Below, in pieces: positions 54,234-63,000 of a stretch of DNA of 64,000 nucleotides. Source of the DNA: Prevotellaceae bacterium UBA4361 (GTDB taxonomy: Bacteria; Bacteroidota; Bacteroidia; Bacteroidales; Bacteroidaceae); assembly GCA_002393575.1 (NCBI GenBank), contig DGSN01000062.1, positions 1-64,000 on the forward strand, given 5' to 3'. The notes under the pieces were generated by a model, which saw only the letters and a list, made by a program, of their open reading frames with translations, did not search any database and was not told the DNA's origin. The translations under genes were made by a program, and so were the position numbers. Position 1 is the stretch's first letter; every line of letters starts with the position of its first letter.

Positions 54234-54261
54234 TATTAATTATATAAAAGGTAACAAAAGA

Positions 54262-55440
54262 ATGAGTTTTGAAAACAAATGGGTTAGAGCAGCCATACCA
54301 GCCTTGCTGATTCATGTCTGCATCGGAAGTGTTTACTGCTGGTCATTGCTCAAGGGCGACATAGCAACCGAAATCGGCTGTTCTGTGTCTGCCATCGAGT
54401 TCGCTTTTTCACTTGCCATCTTTTTCCTCGGAATGTCGGCAGCATTCGGAGGACGATTCGTCGAGAAGAACGTCAAGTTCGCATCACTCCTGTCTTGCTT
54501 CTGTTTTTGCTTCGGCTTGCTGGGCTCCATTCTGTCCATTTGGCACAAATCCGTCCTGGGTATCATGCTGTCGTATGGTTGCTTGATGGGCATTGGTCTT
54601 GGCATAGGCTACCTAAGTCCTGTCAAAACACTAATGCTCTGGTTCTCAAGGCACAAGGGACTTGCAACAGGCATTGCCATCAGCGGATTCGGACTTTCCA
54701 AGGTGGTGTTCTCCCCGTTCATCGAATGGTGCAATGCAACGCATGGAGTTGTCACCACATTGGGCATCATGGCTGGCATCAGCGCATTTGCCATGATACT
54801 CGCAGCAGCGCTGATTCATAAGCCAAAGCACTGGGTGGAGCCTAACATCAAATGGAACTTGACCGATTATTACCATGTCATCCGAAATGCCACCTATCTG
54901 AAAATCTGGTTCGTGTTCTATCTGAACATCACTTGTGGTCTTGCCCTGATTTCATTCGAAAAATCCATTGGGCAGGCTGTAGGCATTTCAGCCATTGCAG
55001 CTCTCTCATCATTGACAGCCTTCTTCAACACGGCTGGACGCTTTGGCTATTCCACCCTTTCCGACTTGACTCCCGTGAAGGAAAAAATCTACAAGATTAT
55101 CTTCGCATCCTCCTGCATAGCCATGCTGTTTGGAAGCATCTACATGTCGATGGTCGTCATAATTGTCATGCTTTGCGTCATCAACGCTGGCTACGGCGGT
55201 GGTTTCTCCACCTTGCCAACCTTGTTGCAGAGCAAATTCGGAATGGACAAAATCAGCACCATCCACGGACTGGCATTGAGCGCATGGGCATGGGCAGGAT
55301 TGAGCGGAAACCAACTTTCAAACCTCATTATCAACCAGCTCCAAATGCCTTACACCACCTTGTTCATGGTGCTCACAGTTCTTTATGCCATTGCATTCTT
55401 CATCACGCAAAGCATCTCGAAAGAAACCTTCAACGGATAA
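54262..55440 (+). CDS. OFA-type major facilitator transporter
   Basis: The start at 54262 (MSFENKWVRAAIPALLIHV) is preferred over the upstream frame, which reads through the flanking repeat. The 392-residue protein has about 12 membrane helices. The first helix motif GSVYCWSLLKGDI and the loop GRFVEKNVKF point to the oxalate/formate-antiporter (OFA) subfamily of MFS, and helix-4/5 shows SPVKTLMLWFSRHKGLATGIAISGFG, an OFA hallmark. Such proteins exchange small organic anions; the substrate is not readable. Homologous hairpin repeats flank the gene. Confidence 0.82.
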   Translation: MSFENKWVRAAIPALLIHVCIGSVYCWSLLKGDIATEIGCSVSAIEFAFSLAIFFLGMSAAFGGRFVEKNVKFASLLSCFCFCFGLLGSILSIWHKSVLGIMLSYGCLMGIGLGIGYLSPVKTLMLWFSRHKGLATGIAISGFGLSKVVFSPFIEWCNATHGVVTTLGIMAGISAFAMILAAALIHKPKHWVEPNIKWNLTDYYHVIRNATYLKIWFVFYLNITCGLALISFEKSIGQAVGISAIAALSSLTAFFNTAGRFGYSTLSDLTPVKEKIYKIIFASSCIAMLFGSIYMSMVVIIVMLCVINAGYGGGFSTLPTLLQSKFGMDKISTIHGLALSAWAWAGLSGNQLSNLIINQLQMPYTTLFMVLTVLYAIAFFITQSISKETFNG

Positions 55441-55451
55441 GTTCACAACTC

Positions 55452-55489
55452 AAAAAAAGCGGTGCCCTTCTCACGAGGGGACACCGCTT
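55452..55489. terminator. Terminator hairpin, right flanking repeat of the transporter gene
   Basis: AAGCGGTG (55457-55464) pairs with CACCGCTT (55482-55489), with extra GGG/CCC pairs. The A-run on the left makes it an efficient terminator for minus-strand transcripts; it also stops the plus-strand gene less clearly. Confidence 0.65.
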
Positions 55490-55681
55490 AAGAACCAATA
55501 AATTAAAATATGTAGAAAGAGAGTTTTTCTTATCAGTTCTTCTTCATTTTCTAATCATCTAACTAAATAACTCTTTATCATTCGTTTTAGGTTTAGGTCT
55601 GTGATAGAGAGGCTGTTTCACTGAGTCTATTCTCATTTTCAATATGTTATCCTGAACCAATCTTTTTCACCTTATTCTTAT

Positions 55682-56770
55682 TTATCGACGACCAGCACCA
55701 CGAACCGCACCGCCATTGCCACCACGGTTGCCACCGCCCATGCCGCGACTTACAGACGAAGAACGGCTGGAAGAGCCTGCACTGCTGAATCCACCTGCAC
55801 GGCTGCTGCCACCACCGACGGAGCGAATGTTGCCAGGGTCGTGCGAAGAACCCATGTTGCCGCGCGAACTGCCATAGTTGTTGCGAACCTCAATGGTGCG
55901 TGGCTCGCTTACGGCAGTGGTGCGAGTGCCGCTACCACTGCTGAAGTTTGAACGAGTACCACCGCGAACACTTCCGTTGTTCACACCGCCACGGTTCATG
56001 CCGCCACCGTAGTTGTCTCCACGCACATTGCCATGATTGCCACCGTTGTTCATGCCGCCACCGTTGTAGCTGCCATTGTAGCCACCATTGTTGTGGTTGC
56101 CCTCATGGTTGTTGCGGTCATGACCCACATTGCCACCACGATTTCCGCCACGGTTGTTGTTCTCGAAGTGATAGCCGTGATTGTTGCCGCCAGCATAGCC
56201 ACGATGTCCATTGTGAACATGGTCGTTACCCCTGAATCCATCGCCGATTCTGCCAGCGTGAGGACCAAATCCGTGACCTGGACCCACGTGTCCACGTGCT
56301 GGGCGCATACCTGCGAAGTAGTGACCTCCGCGGTAATTGGCATAGTGGCGAGGTACACCAAAGTAGAAGTGAGTCGTGCGAGGGTAGTAGTCATACACTC
56401 CGAACCACCATCTTGCGTTCTGGAAGTAGATTGGACGGTAGAAGTAGTCGTAGCCAACGAAGCGAGACCACTGGTAAGGAGTGAGGAGCAAACGGATAGC
56501 AGCATCGCGAGCAGCAAGGATTGCCATGTAGTCATCGTAGTGATAACCGAATGCAATGTCATCCAGATATTCGTTCACTGCGTAGATATAGTCGTAGTTA
56601 ATCATATAGAGGTCGTCAATGAGTCGGTCCGTCAGTCCGAGGGTGTAAGCCATGCGGTCGGTGAGGAAACGAGCGTTGTCACGCATTGCATAATAGCTCA
56701 TTGGCTGTGCCTTTGCAGTTACAGATGCCATAACGATGAGCACTGTTGCGAGTAAAGTCTTGGTCTTCAT
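55682..56770 (-). CDS. Secreted Gly/Asn-rich low-complexity protein, 362 aa
   Basis: The start at 56770 (MKTKTLLATVLIVMASVTAKAQ) gives a clear signal peptide. About 130 folded residues follow, helical then aromatic-rich (YAMRDNARFLTDRMAYTLGL, YYPRTTHFYFGVPRHYANY). The remaining roughly 200 residues are Gly/Asn/Ser/Arg/His-rich and probably disordered (GGNRGGN, MGGGNRGGNGG). I know this layout only as a Bacteroidetes hypothetical family; no function is claimed. A likely -7 box is TAATTTTG (minus strand, 56909-56902). Confidence 0.72.
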   Translation of the reverse strand: MKTKTLLATVLIVMASVTAKAQPMSYYAMRDNARFLTDRMAYTLGLTDRLIDDLYMINYDYIYAVNEYLDDIAFGYHYDDYMAILAARDAAIRLLLTPYQWSRFVGYDYFYRPIYFQNARWWFGVYDYYPRTTHFYFGVPRHYANYRGGHYFAGMRPARGHVGPGHGFGPHAGRIGDGFRGNDHVHNGHRGYAGGNNHGYHFENNNRGGNRGGNVGHDRNNHEGNHNNGGYNGSYNGGGMNNGGNHGNVRGDNYGGGMNRGGVNNGSVRGGTRSNFSSGSGTRTTAVSEPRTIEVRNNYGSSRGNMGSSHDPGNIRSVGGGSSRAGGFSSAGSSSRSSSVSRGMGGGNRGGNGGAVRGAGRR

Positions 56771-57096
56771 ATTCTTGTCCTTTTTTATCATTCAACATCT
56801 TTTTGCCGTCTCTCAGCAAAGAGCTTTTCCCACGTCCTGGGGCTACTGTCCTTCACCCCTCCAGAGCGGTCTTTCTTGCTCTTTGTGTTTTTTTGACGCT
56901 GCAAAATTACAACAGTTTAAACAAACTTTTCGGGTATTATTCCTAAAACGAAGGGAATTTTTCCCTAAACCAGATAGGGATTTCCCCTCCCATTTTCATT
57001 TTCCACACGAAGAATTAAGTGTCAATCGTTGATTATCTTCTTGATTTTGACTAACTTTGCACCCCGAAAACAATCAAAAAAAACAACATACACTTA
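56771..57096. other. Divergent promoter region of metG
   Basis: No gene in these 326 bp. It holds the two facing promoters. The leader of the minus-strand gene contains an 8-bp inverted repeat (CAAAGAGC at 56818, GCTCTTTG at 56878) that could fold. Confidence 0.5.
57029..57059 (+). promoter_or_regulatory. Bacteroidetes-type promoter for metG
   Basis: TTG at 57029-57031, a 20-nt gap and TAACTTTG at 57052-57059, 37 bp before the start codon. Confidence 0.7.
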
Positions 57097-59154
57097 ATGG
57101 AAAACAAATTCAAAAGAACGCTTATCACATCGGCTCTCCCCTACGCCAATGGTCCTGTCCACATCGGACACCTCGCTGGTGTCTATGTGCCAGCCGACAT
57201 CTACGCACGCTATCTCCGCTTGAAAGGCGAAAGCGTACTCTTCATCGGCGGAAGCGACGAGCACGGTGTGCCTGTCACCATCCGTGCCAAGAAAGAAGGA
57301 TGCACCCCACAGGACGTCGTGGACCGCTATCACAACCTCATCAAGAAATCCTTTGCCGACTTCGGCATCTCGTTCGATGTCTATAGCCGCACCACCTCCG
57401 CCATTCACCACAAGTTTGCAGCCGATTTCTTCCGCAAACTCTACGACGAAGGCAAGTTCGTGGAACTGGAAAGCGAGCAATACTACGACGAAGCAGAGCA
57501 CCAGTTCCTCACCGACCGCAACATCCGAGGCGAATGTCCTCGTTGCCATGCACCCGAAGCATACGGTGACCAATGCGAGAAATGCGGTGCCACACTCTCG
57601 CCCGATGAACTCATCAATCCTTATAACGCTGCCACTGGCAATCCGCTCGTGAAGCGACTCACCAAGCACTGGTACTTGCCACTCAACGACTACCAGCCTT
57701 GGCTCGAAAAGTGGATTCTCGAAGAGCACAAGGAATGGCGACCAAACGTGTATGGCCAGTGCAAGTCGTGGCTCGACGGAGGTCTGCGACCACGCGCCGT
57801 GACTCGCGACCTCGACTGGGGCATCCCTGTGCCCGTAGAAGGAGCAGAAGGCAAAGTGCTCTACGTGTGGTTCGATGCACCTATCGGCTACATATCCAAT
57901 ACAAAGGAACTCTGCGACGCTCATCCCGAACTGGGCACATGGCAGCAGTGGTGGCAAGACCCTGAAAGCCGACTCATCCACTTCATCGGCAAAGACAACA
58001 TCGTCTTCCACTGCATCGTCTTCCCATCCATGCTCAAGGCACACGGCGACTACAACCTGCCTGACAATGTGCCATCGAACGAATTCCTCAACCTCGAAGG
58101 CGACAAGATTTCCACCTCCCGCAACCATGCCGTTTGGCTCAACGAATATCTCGAAGAACTCCCTGGCAAGCAGGATGTGCTTCGCTATGTCCTCACAGCC
58201 AACGCACCAGAGACGAAGGACAACGACTTCACTTGGAAGGACTTCCAGGCACGCAACAACAACGAACTCGTAGCTGTCTATGGCAACTTCGTCAACCGTG
58301 CCCTCCAACTCACGCAGAAGTACTACAACGGCATCGTGCCTGAATGTGGCGAACTCACCGACATCGACAAGGCAACGCTCGACGAATTCAAGGACGTGAA
58401 GCAGAACGTGGAGAAGTTGCTCGACAACTTCAAGTTCCGCGATGCACAGAAGGAAGCCATGAACCTCGCACGTATCGGCAACAAATACATTGCCGACGAA
58501 GAGCCTTGGAAAGTCATCAAGACCGACCCTGAGCGTGTGAAGACCATCATCTACATCTCCCTCCAGCTCACGGCAAACCTCGCCATTGCCTTCGAACCAT
58601 TCCTCCCATTCTCATCGAAGAAACTCCGCGAAATGCTCAACATGGACACCTTCCGTTGGGAAGACCTTGGCAGCACCACCCTCCTTCCTGCAGGCAAGCA
58701 GCTCGCCAAACCATCGCTCCTCTTCGAAAAGATTGAGGACGATGTCATCCAGTTCCAGCTCGACAAACTGGAAGCTACTCGCAAGGCGAACCTCGCTGCC
58801 AACGCAAAGGCAAACCCAATCAAGGAAACCATCAGTTTCGACGACTTCCAGAAGCTCGACATCCGTGTGGGAACCGTCCTCGAATGTGAGCGCGTACCAA
58901 AGATGAAGAAGCTCCTCAAGTTCCTCATCGACGACGGACTCAACAAGCGCACCATCGTCAGCGGCATCAGTCAATGGTACGAACCAGACCAGCTTGTTGG
59001 CAAGCAAGTGCTCTTTGTTGCCAACCTCACACCGCGTGAATTCAAGAACGGTCTCGTCAGCGAAGGCATGATTCTCTCCGCCGAGGATTGGGACGGTACT
59101 ATCAGCGTCACCACCGTAGAGCACAACGTCAAACCTGGTTCCCAGATTAGCTAA
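57097..59154 (+). CDS. metG: Methionyl-tRNA synthetase
   Basis: MetRS charges tRNA-Met. The 685-residue protein has the HIGH motif (VHIGHLAG, about residue 22), a four-cysteine zinc knuckle (CPRCH and CEKCG, about 147-165), the KMSKS-equivalent DKISTSRN (about 337) and a C-terminal EMAP-like tRNA-binding domain (about 580-685, LDIRVGTVLECERV). This is the long MetG1 form. It has its own promoter and a four-box array 28 bp after the stop codon. Confidence 0.97.
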   Translation: MENKFKRTLITSALPYANGPVHIGHLAGVYVPADIYARYLRLKGESVLFIGGSDEHGVPVTIRAKKEGCTPQDVVDRYHNLIKKSFADFGISFDVYSRTTSAIHHKFAADFFRKLYDEGKFVELESEQYYDEAEHQFLTDRNIRGECPRCHAPEAYGDQCEKCGATLSPDELINPYNAATGNPLVKRLTKHWYLPLNDYQPWLEKWILEEHKEWRPNVYGQCKSWLDGGLRPRAVTRDLDWGIPVPVEGAEGKVLYVWFDAPIGYISNTKELCDAHPELGTWQQWWQDPESRLIHFIGKDNIVFHCIVFPSMLKAHGDYNLPDNVPSNEFLNLEGDKISTSRNHAVWLNEYLEELPGKQDVLRYVLTANAPETKDNDFTWKDFQARNNNELVAVYGNFVNRALQLTQKYYNGIVPECGELTDIDKATLDEFKDVKQNVEKLLDNFKFRDAQKEAMNLARIGNKYIADEEPWKVIKTDPERVKTIIYISLQLTANLAIAFEPFLPFSSKKLREMLNMDTFRWEDLGSTTLLPAGKQLAKPSLLFEKIEDDVIQFQLDKLEATRKANLAANAKANPIKETISFDDFQKLDIRVGTVLECERVPKMKKLLKFLIDDGLNKRTIVSGISQWYEPDQLVGKQVLFVANLTPREFKNGLVSEGMILSAEDWDGTISVTTVEHNVKPGSQIS

Positions 59155-59455
59155 ACAAATCTTTCGATTCAACTAAACGCGCGAGGGCTCGCTGATACGA
59201 CAGCGAGCCCTCGTTGTAACTCAAACGAGGGCTCGCTTGAAAAACAACGAGCCCTCGTCTTTTCAGTCCAATCGAAAGAAAGCCTCAGCACAAGCAAAGC
59301 CAAGCCCCTCTTCATCCCCAATCACCGTGCGCTTCGCTTTTGCCGAAGCAATTCTTCATTCCTCATTCTTCACTCTTCTTTATTTCGTTCTTTGGTGTCC
59401 GCTAAAATGGGGCAGCGGATTTACTGAAGCGCCCCTTTAATTCTCTTTGTTCATT
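59155..59455. other. Gap between convergent metG and small secreted protein gene
   Basis: No gene. It contains the fourth 22-nt array (59161-59278), a TTCATTC tract (about 59345-59375) and a GTCCGCTAAAATGGGGCAGCGGA hairpin-like word shortened here as CCGCT/AGCGG (about 59400-59422). Confidence 0.6.
59161..59278. repeat. Four-box 22-nt-period array, copy 4, with terminal inverted repeats
   Basis: Boxes start at 59182 (inverted), 59204, 59226 (inverted) and 59248, exactly 22 nt apart. The ends CTTTCGATTCAACTAAA (59161-59177) and the complement of TTTCAGTCCAATCGAAAG (59261-59278) form 17- to 18-bp inverted repeats, defining the clearest boundaries of the element. Confidence 0.88.
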
Positions 59456-60112
59456 TCATCTAATGAAAAAGCCTCCTTTTTCGAGGATAGGAAGCACATG
59501 TGTTGCCAATAGGCGTTTAGATATGTTTTTTTCAGCATGGTATTCGTCATACAAATCTTTACGGTTTGCAAACATCTTGTCCATCAGACTATTATCCATC
59601 AAGCGAATGGCAATATGCCCTTTGTTGTCTGCACCATGAGAAATCAAGTAGCACACCTGTTGTTGAACTTGTTTTTTGGAAGATATGTATGCACCTGTAA
59701 TACCGAACGCATAGCCCAAATTACCCATTTCCTCAGCTTCACTTCCATTAATTCTGCCGACAACAACAAGGCTGTCACGACCAATACGTCTTGCCTTAGC
59801 ATATCCATTACCAAAACGAGCCTTTTCGTATCGCAAGTTTCGGAAGTTCACATAAAGCGTATCGCCCTGCATCACAGCAAAAGCATCATTTTTCAAAATT
59901 TTATCAGTAGCTTTGTCCCCTGTAGTCAGCGTGTAGTCACTGCCTCCCACCCAAACCTGATGACTCCTACTGTGGCTTTTGCAGTAGATGGTGTCTAATA
60001 GCTGCCAACGCCCCTCTACGTAATCCTCATAGGAATTACAATATCTACATTGTGCGTTAGCCAAGATGGCAACAATAGAAAAGAGGAAGATAAATAAAAC
60101 ATTCTTTTTCAT
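59456..60112 (-). CDS. Small secreted protein of unknown function, 218 aa
   Basis: The protein has a signal peptide (cut near LANA) and then CRYCNSYEDYVEGRWQLLD. The body is beta-rich with little other known pattern; a FGITGAYISSKKQVQQQ stretch and an RLMDNSLMDKMFANRKDLYDEY helix are visible. I do not recognise a named family with confidence; similar short secreted proteins are common in Bacteroides and Prevotella. It is convergent with metG. Confidence 0.65.
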   Translation of the reverse strand: MKKNVLFIFLFSIVAILANAQCRYCNSYEDYVEGRWQLLDTIYCKSHSRSHQVWVGGSDYTLTTGDKATDKILKNDAFAVMQGDTLYVNFRNLRYEKARFGNGYAKARRIGRDSLVVVGRINGSEAEEMGNLGYAFGITGAYISSKKQVQQQVCYLISHGADNKGHIAIRLMDNSLMDKMFANRKDLYDEYHAEKNISKRLLATHVLPILEKGGFFIR

Positions 60113-60262
60113 GTCTCTTTTTATTTAAAATGGTTTCTAACATTTCATTTATTATTTGCAAAATTACAAAATCCATTTGGAATCCCACTCTTATTATGAA
60201 AAAAAACTTTTTCATTCACCAGCCACTATTCGCTTCGCTTTTGCCGAAGCCCTCCTCATTCC

Positions 60263-61003
60263 TCATTCTTCATTTAAAAGCTCCTTCACAATCCCGTCCT
60301 TGTTCAGGATGAAAGACTTCATGTCCTTGTAGATGTAGCAATCTTCGTAGGTGGTGTTCCTCAGTTTTCCGTCCTCCACCACCAAGATTTCGGCATCGGG
60401 ATAAGCGAGGATGACGGGCGAATGCGTGGCGATGATGATTTGGGAACCTACCGCCACGGCTTCTTTCATCCAAATCAGGAACCGCAGTTGGTTGAGGTAC
60501 GAGAGTGCAGCTTCAGGCTCGTCGAAGATGTAGAGCCCACGGCTTTTCAGACGATGATTGAAAAGCGACACAAAGCTCTCTCCATGCGATTGTTGGTGAA
60601 GACTCACGCCTCCATAGCTCTTCAGCAAACCAGCGTCCATCCTATCCACCTCCGAAGCCACATTGTAGAAACTCTCCGCACGAAAGAAAAACGCATTTCT
60701 GTAACTCACATCGGCACGGATGGCACGCAGTTCCTCATGCAAGCGCGAATGAGTGGGCATGGTACTGAACCTGAAGTTCTTGCTACCTCCTTCGGGATTC
60801 AAGCCCAAGAGCACAGCCATCGCTTCCAGCAAGGTCGATTTGCCCGAACCGTTGTCACCCACTATGTAGGTCACACTCTTGTGAAATTCCAACGTGCCCA
60901 ATTCGCGCACCACAGGCAGGTTGAACGGATAGCCGTCCGTGTCCGAAGCCTTGTGCTCATTCCTGATGGCACGCAGGAAAATGTTTTGTCCGTCGATGTT
61001 CAT
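60263..61003 (-). CDS. AAA-family ATPase of the ABC/SMC type, 246 aa
   Basis: The start at 61003 (MNIDGQNIFLRAI) is chosen; upstream in-frame codons overlap a terminator. Walker A is GDNGSGKSTLLEA (about residue 47), a signature-like SHGESF lies at about 143, and Walker B is LYIFDEPEAALS (about 161), followed by QIIIATHSPVIL. This is the stand-alone AAA_21/AAA_23 layout, used as a nucleotide-dependent switch in repair, competence or defence proteins; a role cannot be assigned. The last residues (NEE and stop) come from a TTCATTC heptamer tract. Confidence 0.85.
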   Translation of the reverse strand: MNIDGQNIFLRAIRNEHKASDTDGYPFNLPVVRELGTLEFHKSVTYIVGDNGSGKSTLLEAMAVLLGLNPEGGSKNFRFSTMPTHSRLHEELRAIRADVSYRNAFFFRAESFYNVASEVDRMDAGLLKSYGGVSLHQQSHGESFVSLFNHRLKSRGLYIFDEPEAALSYLNQLRFLIWMKEAVAVGSQIIIATHSPVILAYPDAEILVVEDGKLRNTTYEDCYIYKDMKSFILNKDGIVKELLNEE

Positions 61004-61021
61004 ACCTATTGATATATAAGG

Positions 61022-61053
61022 AAAAGAGGGTGCATCCACATGCATCCTCTTTT
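61022..61053 (-). terminator. Terminator after the M48 protease
   Basis: AAAAGAGGGTGCAT pairs with ATGCATCCTCTTTT (one G-T pair) around a CCAC loop, with T-runs on both sides. Confidence 0.85.
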
Positions 61054-61060
61054 ATTTGCT

Positions 61061-61127
61061 TGAGTATCTACTCCCCTCGCCCTATTCTCCCTCACAGGGG
61101 AGCTGGAGGAGTCTGGTGTGGAGATGA
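61061..61127. repeat. GGGAGGG-type hairpin repeat, copy 4
   Basis: GAGTATCTACTCCCCT is followed by CTCCCTCACAGGGGAG and a degenerate GGTGTGG end, in the orientation of copy 1. Confidence 0.65.
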
Positions 61128-61133
61128 GGCTTA

Positions 61134-62066
61134 CTATTTCGTTGAGAAGCTATATCCTTTTCCTGAGGTTTTCTTGGAGGAAGATTTCGAAGCTTTCTTC
61201 GAAGTGGTCTTAGTGGTTGTCGTTGTAGCCGCACCATTTCCTGTGGCTTGACGATAGTATTGCAGAGCTTCAGGCAGGTGCTTCTGAATGTCGCTGATGC
61301 GCTGTGCATCGCTTGGGTGCGACGACAAGAAGGCAGGAGTGGAACTTTGAGAACTCTGCGCCATGCGCTGCCAGAAGGTGATGGCATAGTTAGGGTCGTA
61401 GCCTGCCATAGCCGCGAACACGAGTCCCATCCAGTCGGCTTCGCTCTCGTTGCTGCGTGAATAGTGCAACTGTCCGAGGCTGCTACCCAGTCCGTAGAGC
61501 GTAGTCACCGTGTTGGTGGCATTGGCACTGACTCCAGTGGCAGCGAGCACTCCGCTGAGAATCTGACCTCCATACTGGGCACGTACTTCTTTGCTCATCT
61601 GCTCCGCACTGTGCTTAGCCACTGCGTGAGCGATTTCGTGCCCAAGCACGATGGCAAGTCCTTCGTCGGTCTGAGTGAGAGGCAGAATGCCTTCATACAC
61701 AACGATTTTGCCGCCAGGCATACAGAAGGCATTGGCACTCTTGTCCTGCACCAAGTTGAATTCCCACTTGAAGTTGTTTAACTCAGCGGCATAGCCATTG
61801 TTGCGCAGGTAGGTTTCCACAGCCGAGGCGAGGCGCTGACCTACGCGCTTCACTTGTGCCGTCTTGGTGGCATCGGTACTTGCCTTGGCAGACTTCATGT
61901 AGGACGTGTATTCCTGACTACTCAGACTGAGCATCTGGGCATCATCGACCAAGAGTTTGTGCTTGCGTCCCGTGATAGGAACCGTGCTTGTCGTTCCGCA
62001 CGACGCGAGAATGATGACAGCCAATGCCATCACGATTCTCGAAATGAATGTTTTCTTTTTCATCAT
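61134..62066 (-). CDS. M48-family zinc metalloprotease lipoprotein
   Basis: The 310-residue protein has a lipoprotein signal (lipobox LASC), the zinc motif VLGHEIAHAVAKHSAEQ (about residue 140) and the downstream Glu in NESEADWMG (about 205). These are M48 features, of the periplasmic BepA/LoiP kind that acts on misfolded or outer-membrane proteins. The last 40 residues are a Thr/Lys/Ser-rich tail. It is 30 bp downstream of xth and probably shares its transcript. Confidence 0.92.
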   Translation of the reverse strand: MMKKKTFISRIVMALAVIILASCGTTSTVPITGRKHKLLVDDAQMLSLSSQEYTSYMKSAKASTDATKTAQVKRVGQRLASAVETYLRNNGYAAELNNFKWEFNLVQDKSANAFCMPGGKIVVYEGILPLTQTDEGLAIVLGHEIAHAVAKHSAEQMSKEVRAQYGGQILSGVLAATGVSANATNTVTTLYGLGSSLGQLHYSRSNESEADWMGLVFAAMAGYDPNYAITFWQRMAQSSQSSTPAFLSSHPSDAQRISDIQKHLPEALQYYRQATGNGAATTTTTKTTSKKASKSSSKKTSGKGYSFSTK

Positions 62067-62096
62067 CTTTTTGTAGTTTTATACTGAATTGAATTG

Positions 62097-62864
62097 TCAT
62101 TTGATTTCCAGCTCCACAGGGCAATGGTCACTTCCCATAATCTCCGTGTGAATCTTGGCATCCTGCAGTCGGTCGCAGAAGCGTTGGGAGGCAAGGAAAT
62201 AGTCGATGCGCCACCCTGCATTCCGCTCACGTGCCTGCATTCGGTAGCTCCACCACGAATAGATGTTCTCCATGTCGGGGTAGAAATAGCGAAAAGTGTC
62301 GGTGAATCCCGCATTCAGCAGGGTTGTCATCTTCTCTCGTTCCTCGTCGGTGAAGCCTGCACTGAACTGGTTCGTCTTGGGGTTCTTCAAGTCGATTTCC
62401 TCGTGCGCCACGTTCATATCGCCACACACGATGACGGGTTTCTTCTCATCGAGCTGCATGAGAAACTGGCGGAATGCATCTTCCCACGTCATGCGGTAAG
62501 GCAGCCGCTTCGGGTCTTTTCGCTTGTCAGCGGTTTGCGAATTAGGGGTATAGACCGTCACGAGATAGAACTCAGGCATTTCGAGGGTGATGACGCGCCC
62601 TTCGTGGTCGTGTTCCTCCACCCCCATGCCATACTGCACACTCAGCGGTTCGTGTTTAGTATAAATAGCAGTGCCCGAATAGCCTTTCTTCTCGGCATAG
62701 TTCCAGTAGGAACGATAACCAGGAAACTCCAGGTCGAGCTGCCCTGCCTGCATCTTGGTTTCCTGCAAGCAGAAGAAATCGGCATCGAAGTCGAGAAACA
62801 CCTTCTCGAATCCCTTGCCCACACAGGCACGTAGCCCGTTCACATTCCATGAAATGAGTTTCAT
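62097..62864 (-). CDS. xth: Exodeoxyribonuclease III
   Basis: The 255-residue AP endonuclease/3'-5' exonuclease repairs abasic sites. Seen motifs are MKLISWNVNGLRA (start), DFFCLQETKMQ (metal-binding Glu about 35), GDMNVAHEEIDL (about 150), and C-terminal WRIDYFLAS with GSDHCPV (about 220-250). The length is standard. It is co-directional with the M48 protease. Confidence 0.96.
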   Translation of the reverse strand: MKLISWNVNGLRACVGKGFEKVFLDFDADFFCLQETKMQAGQLDLEFPGYRSYWNYAEKKGYSGTAIYTKHEPLSVQYGMGVEEHDHEGRVITLEMPEFYLVTVYTPNSQTADKRKDPKRLPYRMTWEDAFRQFLMQLDEKKPVIVCGDMNVAHEEIDLKNPKTNQFSAGFTDEEREKMTTLLNAGFTDTFRYFYPDMENIYSWWSYRMQARERNAGWRIDYFLASQRFCDRLQDAKIHTEIMGSDHCPVELEIK

Positions 62865-62879
62865 ATCGTTGTAATTAAA

Positions 62880-63000
62880 AATTTAGAATGAAGAATGAGG
62901 AATGAAGAATGAAGAATTAAGAATGAAGAATGAGGAATGGAAATTACATGAGCAGAGTAAAATACATTCTTAATTCTTCATTCTTAATTCTTCATTTTAA
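62880..63000. repeat. Facing TTCATTC heptamer tracts
   Basis: A purine tract (GAATGAA type, 62883-62940) faces a pyrimidine tract (ATTCTTCATTCTTAATTCTT, 62967-62997), forming an inverted repeat. The regulator gene ends inside the right tract. Confidence 0.75.
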
